Of a stretch of 8,058 bases of DNA, positions 1 through 5,330 are shown in pieces; the first letter of the stretch is position 1; every line of letters begins with the position of its first letter. Made by a program: the position numbers and the translations under genes. The DNA is from Chthoniobacter sp. (GTDB lineage Bacteria > Verrucomicrobiota > Verrucomicrobiia > Chthoniobacterales > Chthoniobacteraceae): the NCBI GenBank assembly GCA_025352865.1, contig JANXSB010000225.1, forward strand, positions 1 to 8,058, in the 5' to 3' direction. The notes under the pieces are model-generated. The model was not told the DNA's origin and ran no database searches. It saw only the letters and a list, made by a program, of their open reading frames with translations.

Positions 1-32
1 TTCGACGGACCTCTATTTCCGCTCCAAGATGA

Positions 33-539
33 CTATCGGCGCTTGTTCAGGGCGGTAAAGAAGCGCCAAGGGGAGACGATTTCCACTTTGGGCAGATCCT
101 TCGCCCGGTAAAGGGCATGGAGTTGGTCCCGATCGATCTCGAGCAGGTGCTTGTCGGAGGTGAGCAGAAATTCGACGGGGTGTTGTGTGGCTTCGCCGAG
201 GATATCGCCGTCGTTGCACTCCTCGTAAGGCAGGAGTTGGGCGTTGCGGATGGCTTTTGAAAATTCGTGGGCGATGCCCATTTTGTGGGGATCGAGCCGC
301 ATGACCTTCATTTCGCAGGCAGAGATGTTTTCCATCGCGTGGATGGCACGCGCGGCTTTCTGCGGGGACTGGCCGTGTCTGATCTCGAACTCCAGTTCGA
401 TAAAGACGTTCGGGGGGATGAACAGCCCGGTGCCTTGTTCCTTCAAGACTTCCAGCGCGGCGAGGGCGAATTCTTCCTTGGCTGCGAGATCGAAGAGGAC
501 GTTACTGTCCAGTGCTACGCTTGACGGGGTCTTCCCCAT
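33..539 (-). CDS. PIN-domain ribonuclease, probable toxin of a type II toxin-antitoxin unit
   Basis: 168 residues. Seen: an N-terminal strand with ALDSNVLFDL carrying Asp11 and Asn13, a conserved Glu48 in FIELE, the acidic cluster NDGDILGEA (Asp110/Asp112) and LLTSDKHLL with Asp129. This is the order and spacing of the PIN-domain acidic pocket that binds Mg2+ or Mn2+ and cleaves RNA. The length is slightly above the usual 130-150 residues of VapC-type toxins. The start overlaps the end of the upstream small gene by 38 bases, the usual antitoxin-toxin arrangement, and a short purine run (AAAGAG) lies about 5 bases before the ATG. By family knowledge such proteins cut tRNA, rRNA or mRNA and are silenced by the cognate antitoxin. 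The target here cannot be told from sequence. It ends with a TAG stop at 33-35; nothing recognisable lies in the remaining 32 bases. Confidence 0.87.
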   Translation of the reverse strand: MGKTPSSVALDSNVLFDLAAKEEFALAALEVLKEQGTGLFIPPNVFIELEFEIRHGQSPQKAARAIHAMENISACEMKVMRLDPHKMGIAHEFSKAIRNAQLLPYEECNDGDILGEATQHPVEFLLTSDKHLLEIDRDQLHALYRAKDLPKVEIVSPWRFFTALNKRR

Positions 540-687
540 AGACTCTTTGCAGCGCTAGGGCGAATAAATCTGCACGATGATGATCGTCGATTTGATTCGT
601 GCGTTTTCTCAGTTCGCGGGCTTCCCGACTGCCCTCGGTGTTTTCAGGGTAGTGCGGCGGTTGAATTTTTGCTGTGGGTTTGGGCAT
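502..687 (-). CDS. Small protein, candidate antitoxin for the PIN protein
   Basis: 61 residues, starting MPKPTAKIQPPHYPENTEG. The protein is polar with a proline-rich N-terminus. A central amphipathic stretch (about residues 20-50: SREARELRKRTNQIDDHH then ADLFALALQRVYG) could form one or two helices. I do not recognise a DNA-binding family (no clear ribbon-helix-helix, AbrB or Phd pattern). The antitoxin role is inferred from size, its position directly upstream of a PIN toxin, the 38-base overlap of its 3' end with the toxin start, and a promoter-like sequence plus perfect palindrome just upstream. There is no good Shine-Dalgarno before the ATG. It could instead be a non-antitoxin small partner. 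Confidence 0.6.
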   Translation of the reverse strand: MPKPTAKIQPPHYPENTEGSREARELRKRTNQIDDHHRADLFALALQRVYGEDPVKRSTGQ

Positions 688-706
688 AAACTAACGCGTT
701 GGTGAA

Positions 707-719
707 GAACGAATCGTTC
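707..719. promoter_or_regulatory. 13-base perfect palindrome, candidate operator of the PIN module
   Basis: GAACGA-A-TCGTTC: two 6-base arms that are exact reverse complements around one central base. It lies 20 bases upstream of the start codon of the candidate antitoxin and about 12 bases downstream of the putative -10 box. Autoregulated toxin-antitoxin operons typically have such an operator. Binding by the 61-residue protein is inference. Confidence 0.4.
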
Positions 720-731
720 CAGAGAGGAGGA

Positions 732-759
732 AACATACTGAAATCGGCGCGGATGACAA
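732..759 (-). promoter_or_regulatory. Putative sigma70-type promoter for the antitoxin-PIN unit
   Basis: On the minus strand TTGTCA (754-759; five of six matches to TTGACA) is followed after 16 bases by TATGTT (732-737; four of six matches to TATAAT). It lies in the 100-base gap between the MBL gene and the candidate antitoxin. If real, the PIN unit is transcribed separately from the three-gene operon upstream. Consensus match only. Confidence 0.35.
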
Positions 760-787
760 TTTTTTCCGCCAGGGCAATTCAACAGGA

Positions 788-1813
788 TTACTGGAACTGT
801 TTAATTTTTCCGCTTTTTAACACTTCGATGCCGGCCCAGCTGGCGGTGTCGTCGATGACTCGCGGATTGCTCATGGTAGGCACCCTCTGCCGAGGCCGAC
901 GAGGAGCGGCCTGCCGGGTGTGGACGAGCCGAACACAGGCTTCGGCATATTTGCTTATCATGGCTTCACAGGGCAGGATGCTGCGATAGGGGGTGAGAAG
1001 GGCGTGGTCCATCCTCCGGCCCCGGCCTTTCTTGGTGAGGACTTCGGCACCAAAGCCGTTGATCGAGCCGTGGTGGGCGATCTTGACGAGGGTGTAAATC
1101 TCTTTCTCGTCGTCGTCGAGTTTCGCGTCGGGGTCCTGGGCGTCGCCGAGGAGGAAGATTTTCGCGGTGCCGAAGGTGAGCATGAGCACGATGCTGATGG
1201 AGTTGATGAGTTCTCCGCCTTCATCGGACAGGAGCTCGGGAGCGGCCTTGATGATGATCTCGGCAAAGCGTTCCTGAAACTTTTCGACCGTCGTAGCGCC
1301 GGGGCCGCGCACCTCGACCTGGTAGTCGTCTTCTTCGATGAGTTTGTTGTAACCCATGACGTGGCGATAGGTGCGGTCGGTGAGGCGCCCTCTTTCCCGG
1401 ACAAAGCTGTCCACCATCTTCACGTAATCGTTGGCCATGTCTTGCGCCTCCGGGTCGCCGAGATAGGTGTCCCGGAATTGGGCGGCGATCGCCAGATTGC
1501 GGAGATCTTTGGTGGTCTGCCAAGGGAATCGCCAGACTTGCTCGATCTTGCCGGTGTAGCGCTGGAAGACGCGATGGGTGCCGCGGTAGTGGTCTGCGTG
1601 CGGATGGGTGAGGCAGAAGAATTTGAGTCGCTCGACGCCCATTTTTTGGAGAAACTCCACCGTGCCGCCGTGCGAGCCGTGGTAGCAATCGACCACGCCC
1701 CAGCCGCCGCACGGCAGGTGCAGGACGATGGATTCGCCGAAGCCCGGGCCGAGGCAATAAATGCGCAGGCGCGGAGGTGGGGCTTGCTGGAGCGGTCGTT
1801 TGGATCGGGCCAT
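788..1813 (-). CDS. ComEC-type metallo-beta-lactamase-fold protein (soluble)
   Basis: 341 residues. Seen: the MBL signature LTHPHADHYRG (His70, His72, Asp74, His75), then ISIVLMLTFGTAKIFLLGDA with metal-ligand candidate Asp224, then VKIAHHGS with His247/His248. This motif series (HxHxDH ... GD ... HHGS) is that of the C-terminal MBL domain of ComEC/Rec2 and related stand-alone hydrolases. There is no signal peptide and no membrane segment, so it is predicted cytoplasmic, unlike full-length ComEC. About 120 residues lie between HxHxDH and SIVL (roughly 85-205), a helical insertion richer in charged residues than the typical small ComEC-like protein. An intact dinuclear metal site implies hydrolase activity, probably on phosphodiesters or nucleotides by analogy with ComEC relatives. 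It is the third gene of the minus-strand operon, 39 bases after the STAS-like gene, and I infer it to be the effector. No clear ribosome binding site is visible. Confidence 0.85.
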   Translation of the reverse strand: MARSKRPLQQAPPPRLRIYCLGPGFGESIVLHLPCGGWGVVDCYHGSHGGTVEFLQKMGVERLKFFCLTHPHADHYRGTHRVFQRYTGKIEQVWRFPWQTTKDLRNLAIAAQFRDTYLGDPEAQDMANDYVKMVDSFVRERGRLTDRTYRHVMGYNKLIEEDDYQVEVRGPGATTVEKFQERFAEIIIKAAPELLSDEGGELINSISIVLMLTFGTAKIFLLGDAQDPDAKLDDDEKEIYTLVKIAHHGSINGFGAEVLTKKGRGRRMDHALLTPYRSILPCEAMISKYAEACVRLVHTRQAAPRRPRQRVPTMSNPRVIDDTASWAGIEVLKSGKIKQFQ

Positions 1814-1852
1814 AGGTCGCTGGGTCGCCGGGTGCGCGGGTGGGCAGTTAGG

Positions 1853-2593
1853 TTAGAACTTGGAGAAATCGACAGGGAGCGCTTCCGAGGCGTCCAGTAT
1901 TTCTTCGTCGGTGGGATATTGCGGGGTCAGCAAATCGATCGAGACGGTAGTCACGCCGGGCGCTTTGATGCGGGCTTGATATTCAAACACCATCCCGGGC
2001 TTGAGGTCCGGCCGGGAAAATTGGCTGCGGTCAAATTCGCCCACGATTTCTTCCTCCTCGGCAAAGAGCGAGACGGTGATGAGCGAGCCATCGACGGCGC
2101 GCACTTTGCCCCGGCAGCACAGGATGGTTTTGCTCTCTGCTTCCGTCACCGCGTTCTCGGTCCCGGCTACTTCGGCGGCGGTCTTCGCTTCGTCCTCCAC
2201 GGAAGTGGCCGACAGCGGCTCGACGATCAGCACGGTGACTCCGCGGACTATGAGCGGGGGCTTCGAGGTCAATGCCGGCACTCGATCTTTCCCCTCAATC
2301 TCGTGCAGGATCTGGTAAATGTCCGCCGGCATCTTGACCTCGACCTGAAGTCTCCACTGCCGATAGGTGGCGCACGCCAGGTCCATCAGGCGTCCCGCGG
2401 CGTTCATTTCTGGGTCGATTCTGGACAGGTCGAAGCTCACTTTGCGGATCTGCTTGTCCGAGCTCAGGCGCCCGTCGATTGCCCGCTTGAACGAAGGAAT
2501 CTCCTCCGGGTCGGATTTGTCTTGGAAAATCACGGAGAGCACCCCGTCGCGGGTTGGGGGCAATTGAAGCTGCAATGGGCTGGCAGGAATCAT
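1853..2593 (-). CDS. STAS-like protein with beta-rich C-terminal domain
   Basis: 246 residues from the ATG at 2593, whose ATGA overlaps the stop of the upstream GHKL gene. The reading frame extends to an alternative GTG at 2626 (257 residues, 37-base overlap), with no better ribosome site. Residues 50-98 (KVSFDLSRIDPEMNAAGRLM then YRQWRLQVEVKMPADIYQIL) match the strand-helix-strand-helix rhythm of STAS domains: a hydrophobic strand ending in DLS, a small-residue turn, a helix, a strand, then a helix. The usual phosphorylatable Ser/Thr is not obvious at the turn (PEMNAAG). After an acidic, alanine-rich linker (about 130-155), residues 156-222 look like a small beta barrel (CCRGKVRAVDGSLITVSLFA ... 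KPGMVFEYQARIK). I do not recognise the whole protein. Position and fold suggest an adaptor or STAS partner of the upstream ATPase, linking it to the downstream MBL protein. Confidence 0.72.
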   Translation of the reverse strand: MIPASPLQLQLPPTRDGVLSVIFQDKSDPEEIPSFKRAIDGRLSSDKQIRKVSFDLSRIDPEMNAAGRLMDLACATYRQWRLQVEVKMPADIYQILHEIEGKDRVPALTSKPPLIVRGVTVLIVEPLSATSVEDEAKTAAEVAGTENAVTEAESKTILCCRGKVRAVDGSLITVSLFAEEEEIVGEFDRSQFSRPDLKPGMVFEYQARIKAPGVTTVSIDLLTPQYPTDEEILDASEALPVDFSKF

Positions 2594-4107
2594 AGAGGCG
2601 TCCGCTTGCTGGAGAGAGGCTTCCACTTACTAGGGATGCGGATATGAATATGCGTGCCTTGCACGTAATATAGATTATTTCGTATCTTAATGGCAGCGCG
2701 GCCCTTTTCGGGGGCAAAGTTGGCGATCGCTCCGCCGGTGCGAATCGAAATCCTGCCTTTGAGCCGGCGCAGCAACGCGCCGGCATGTTCCAAGCCCCGC
2801 CCGCCCCACGGATCTTCCGATTGCGTGCGCTGATCCAATTGTTCCGCCAGGCTCATGGCCATCGCGACCGCTTGCGCATCGGTCGGCGGTTTCATGTCGT
2901 AACTCCTCGCCAGGCCCGCCGCCAGACCCATCCCCGTGTCCCCCACATAAATGTGCAACCCCTCCTTCGGTAGCGGATCGACCTCCATAGCGATGTAACC
3001 GAGGGCGATGTTTCTCTTGCCGTTTTTTTCCACGCTGCCGGCATGATAGACCACATTATCCACCAGTTCCTTGATGGTGCCCCTCAACCAATGCGTCGTG
3101 GATACCATCTGGTCGGCGCGGGCCTGTCCGAGCCCCTTGTGAATCCCTCCCACGGAGGCAAACCACTCGTCGTAATATCGGATCATCTCGTCCATCCGGG
3201 TCATCCACGTTTTATGGATCTCGTCCCGTTCAAAATAGGTGAACGTATGCAAAGCCAGTGGCCCCGCGTTTCCTAGCTTGTTGCGGCTGATGGGCGGCTC
3301 GTCCCGCCAGAGGTGTTCCTGCTCGGTCTGGATCAGGTGTGACCGCATCGGCCGCAAGCTCCCGTGTTTCTTAATATCTTTGCCGATTCGCTTGCTCACG
3401 TTGCACACCGTCGCGAGGATGCCGTAGCGGTGTCCCAGCCAGTGAATGATGGGTGAAAACATGCAATGCGCATCGAACGAAATGGTGGTGACCGCTTCCA
3501 TATCCAGTGCCACCACGTCGCGATTGCGGATTTTCTTGACCGAGGCGTATCGCCGGAGCGCCCGGTCGAACGAGAGGAGATCGACCGATGCCGGCAGCGG
3601 AACCACGCACCGCTGGCTGGAGGGCACATCCCGCAGATGATTCACCATCTGCTTTTCGGAAGCGTAAATCGCCCCCGCATCGATCCCCGGCATGTTCTCG
3701 AGGCTCCGGGCGATTTCTCCCGAGCAGACATAATACTTTGCCCCATCGGCGTCTGCCGTGGTCGCCGCAAATAACCCGGCCAGCTTTTGAGAGTCGAAGA
3801 TGGTGACGCCAGTCAGGTCGAAGACGATATTTTTAATCTCCAGTTTTTCCTTCAGCCATTCACTTAGGAACTTGCCCGTTTTTTTGGGATCGAGGTTATG
3901 CCGCCCTCCGATATCCTCCGCCGCATCCGGCTCGCGCACGTTCACACTCCACCGCACCCACAGTGTGCGAGGATAAGCAAAGAGGATGTGCTTGCGCAGA
4001 AACCGGCTCGCCGCCTCCGGGAGCTTCGACGCCGTTAAACGCTGTTCCAGATCGAGAATTACCGGGTGCCTTTCAACAGGCTGTTCCGCCAGGTCGTGGG
4101 TGTGCAT
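2590..4107 (-). CDS. Double STAS - GHKL ATPase (partner-switching-like kinase)
   Basis: 505 residues. Seen: a STAS-like segment at about 92-145 (NIVFDLTGVTIFDSQKLAGL) whose FDSQKL turn places Ser106 where SpoIIAA-type antagonists are phosphorylated; a second at about 197-246 (DVVALDMEAVTTISFDAHCM); a linker with helical YYDEWFASVG; then a GHKL ATP-binding domain. Its N box is IKELVDNVVYHAG (Glu347, Asn351), G1 box VGDTGMGL (Asp390), G2 box WGGRGLEHAG (435-444), and closing strand THIHIRIP. The N box and both glycine boxes look intact, so ATP binding is predicted. By family knowledge, GHKL domains of the SpoIIAB/RsbW type phosphorylate STAS proteins; here both are in one chain and a further STAS-like protein follows. 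An in-frame TAA lies about 30 bases upstream, fixing the start at the ATG unless a rare codon is used. No strong ribosome site or promoter is seen. First gene of the operon. It could instead be an ATPase clamp rather than a kinase. Confidence 0.82.
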   Translation of the reverse strand: MHTHDLAEQPVERHPVILDLEQRLTASKLPEAASRFLRKHILFAYPRTLWVRWSVNVREPDAAEDIGGRHNLDPKKTGKFLSEWLKEKLEIKNIVFDLTGVTIFDSQKLAGLFAATTADADGAKYYVCSGEIARSLENMPGIDAGAIYASEKQMVNHLRDVPSSQRCVVPLPASVDLLSFDRALRRYASVKKIRNRDVVALDMEAVTTISFDAHCMFSPIIHWLGHRYGILATVCNVSKRIGKDIKKHGSLRPMRSHLIQTEQEHLWRDEPPISRNKLGNAGPLALHTFTYFERDEIHKTWMTRMDEMIRYYDEWFASVGGIHKGLGQARADQMVSTTHWLRGTIKELVDNVVYHAGSVEKNGKRNIALGYIAMEVDPLPKEGLHIYVGDTGMGLAAGLARSYDMKPPTDAQAVAMAMSLAEQLDQRTQSEDPWGGRGLEHAGALLRRLKGRISIRTGGAIANFAPEKGRAAIKIRNNLYYVQGTHIHIRIPSKWKPLSSKRTPL

Positions 4108-4160
4108 AACTTGGGTGCCGATTATTTTGTTCAGGATTTATCTTTCCTGGCAAGTAAATG

Positions 4161-4184
4161 TGCTAAGGGCCAAGGACGCAAAGG
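4161..4184. repeat. Possible dispersed intergenic repeat fragment
   Basis: TGCTAAGGGCCAAGGACGCA and the following AAGG read on the minus strand as CCTTTGCGTCCTTGGCCCTTAGCA. From memory, motifs of this kind (TTTGCGTCCTTGGC) recur in non-coding DNA of many environmental bacteria, including Verrucomicrobiota and Planctomycetota. Only one copy is in this window, so the repeat status rests on recollection, not on anything visible here. Confidence 0.3.
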
Positions 4185-4200
4185 AGGGGCTCGCCCCTTC
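4183..4200. other. GC-rich hairpin in the divergent spacer
   Basis: GGAGGGG-CTCG-CCCCTTC forms a 7-pair stem (one G-U pair) with a four-base loop. Neither side has a T-tract, so it is not an obvious intrinsic terminator on either strand. It could be part of the 5' leader of a transcript or of the adjoining repeat. Confidence 0.35.
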
Positions 4201-4578
4201 GCCTCGTTCGCGACCGTGGCTTGGTGGTCGGTACCCCCAAAGGAAATTTGCCGGCACGCCTCAACCCGCCATCGCGGAATCCCCTCACTGAATTGTCCCA
4301 GACTGTTTCCCACGCTTCTAATGCGCCGGTTTTCGACCATATCACCATATCAACCGCGGCCGCCGACTCTTTCGCACTGTCGGAAATCGAAGGCCAATTT
4401 CGCCTGTTAAACGACGGCGTGGGCAAAGCGCACCTTCCGGCAAATGGCGCGGGCAGATAGCAGGAATCCGGCTCGCCCTCACCTTTCGCGCCAAGCGCAG
4501 CTTTGCTCCGTTCGATGGTGAAAAATATGGCGATGCAATCGGATGGATTCCACGCGGCTGCCCGGACGAGGCAAGGGC

Positions 4579-4778
4579 ATGAAACAGCCACAAACTGAAT
4601 ACGTCGGAACCTTCATCAAAGCCACGGGCGCAGCGCGCACGATGCGCTTCGTCACCTCACCGGACAAACTGCGCGGCGGCGGTCTTATCACCGTCTTCGA
4701 CGTGGAGAACAGACGGCGGCGCACTTCGACTTGTCGATCAACACCGTGAAGGCGCGCGTGCGCCGGGAGGGTTGGTAG
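4579..4778 (+). pseudogene. Frameshifted small protein gene (SH3-like or HTH-like)
   Basis: The ATG at 4579 has GAGG seven bases upstream and opens a frame reading MKQPQTEYVGTFIKATGAAR then MRFVTSPDKLRGGGLITVFD. This frame ends at 4749 in an arginine-rich tail that looks wrong (ENRRRRTSTCRSTP). From 4710 the frame one base back reads QTAAHFDLSINTVKARVRREGW and stops at 4778, just 2 bases before the next ATG. The natural product is therefore probably about 65 residues joining both frames, broken by an indel near 4708-4725. The front part resembles small SH3-barrel proteins (TFIKxxGxxRTM, then xTVFDVE ... FDLS). Alternatively the tail could be a helix-turn-helix (TAAHFDLSINTVKARVRREG). Sequencing error is as likely as a true mutation. 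A frame from an upstream ATG at 4543 is also open. Confidence 0.55.
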
Positions 4779-4780
4779 AA

Positions 4781-5086
4781 ATGGTCACCGTCATCCATTC
4801 CATCACGTTCGACAAGCGCGAGCGCCTGAAGAACGCCGTCGTGATCACCCCGCGCGGCATCGTCCACGTCGAGTGGACGTGCGCGGCCGGGGATTGGTGC
4901 TGGTTCACGAGCGGAAATGGCGACGCAAAGAAGCTCGCTATGCCGGCCATCGAGCGCATCAAGCGCTGTCTCGGAACGAGGCCCGCCGCATCGCGCGGTG
5001 ATGTCCGCTGCCGGCATTGCGGGCGGACAAGCGAGGACGGGTCGGGCGTCTGCGCCCGCTGCCATCAAACCTATGAAGTGGGTTAG
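4781..5086 (+). CDS. Small protein with C-terminal zinc ribbon, function unknown
   Basis: 101 residues. The ATG at 4781 is preceded by GGGAGG with a 10-base gap, a better start than the in-frame TTG at 4772, which sits on that ribosome site. Residues 1-45 form a beta-rich part (VTVIHSITFDKRERL ... AVVITPRGIVHVEWTC ... WCWFTSG). The C-terminus has two CxxC knuckles, Cys77/Cys80 and Cys91/Cys94 (CRHC ... CARC), 10 residues apart, a zinc-ribbon pattern. I do not recognise the family. It starts 2 bases after the frameshifted gene's tail, and its end overlaps the next gene by 14 bases, so it sits in a compact operon. Small zinc-ribbon proteins of this kind are common on plasmids and integrated elements. 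Confidence 0.68.
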   Translation: MVTVIHSITFDKRERLKNAVVITPRGIVHVEWTCAAGDWCWFTSGNGDAKKLAMPAIERIKRCLGTRPAASRGDVRCRHCGRTSEDGSGVCARCHQTYEVG

Positions 5087-5321
5087 CACCTACCGTGGCT
5101 ACGAGATCCGCCACAGCACCGTGCGCGACGGCGACGGATTCGCGCGCTACGAAGCGGAGATCAGGGTGGGCGGCGAATGGACGTTCGCCAGCAGCGAAGC
5201 GCTCGATGACGACACCGTGCAACACGATCTCGACGCCTTCATCGACGGAATGGATACGACTGCGACTCATCTTCCGCGCCAACCGCAGGCCGCAGCGCAA
5301 AATGGAGATCGCAAATGGTGA
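5073..5321 (+). CDS. Small hypothetical protein
   Basis: 82 residues beginning MKWVSTYRGYEIRHSTVRDG. The start is inside the end of the zinc-ribbon gene (14-base overlap), consistent with translational coupling. An open frame continues upstream to 4917, but that part is antiparallel in style to the zinc-ribbon gene and is better read as shadow. The sequence YRGYEIRHSTVRDGDGFARY then EAEIRVGGEWTFASSEALDD suggests a small antiparallel beta sheet followed by a helix (DDDTVQHDLDAFIDGM). No catalytic motif and no known family. Nine bases separate its stop from the AAA ATPase start, in the same frame. Confidence 0.6.
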   Translation: MKWVSTYRGYEIRHSTVRDGDGFARYEAEIRVGGEWTFASSEALDDDTVQHDLDAFIDGMDTTATHLPRQPQAAAQNGDRKW

Positions 5322-5330
5322 TCACAAAAA

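Larger units (their letters stand above)
4108..4578. other. Divergent intergenic region, no convincing gene
   Basis: This 470-base spacer separates the leftward operon from the rightward genes and should contain both promoters, but neither strand shows a convincing -35/-10 pair. It holds a repeat-like stretch at 4161-4184, a GC hairpin at 4183-4200 and an 8-base tandem duplication (CCATATCA twice, 4337-4352). A plus-strand frame from 4221 to 4460 (79 codons) has partly protein-like composition near its end (DHITISTAAADSFALSEIEG) but no ribosome site and no family I recognise. It may be a decayed gene or chance. Confidence 0.5.

Noticed and set aside
920..2647. 575-codon plus-strand open frame opposite the MBL and STAS-like genes
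   Set aside because: It mirrors the codon-position GC bias of the minus-strand genes, shows no motif, and spans two recognisable genes on the other strand.
4183..4200. Hairpin as intrinsic terminator
   Set aside because: No T-tract on either strand, and it lies between divergent genes where no transcript needs to end.
4337..4352. Tandem CCATATCA duplication as an iteron or CRISPR-like repeat
   Set aside because: Only two 8-base copies; too short and too few.
4221..4460. 79-codon plus-strand frame in the spacer
   Set aside because: Some protein-like composition near its end but no ribosome site or recognisable family; described under the spacer rather than called as a gene.
4163..4591. 142-codon minus-strand frame in the divergent spacer
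   Set aside because: No motif, no ribosome site, and it crosses the repeat and hairpin and the start of the rightward genes.
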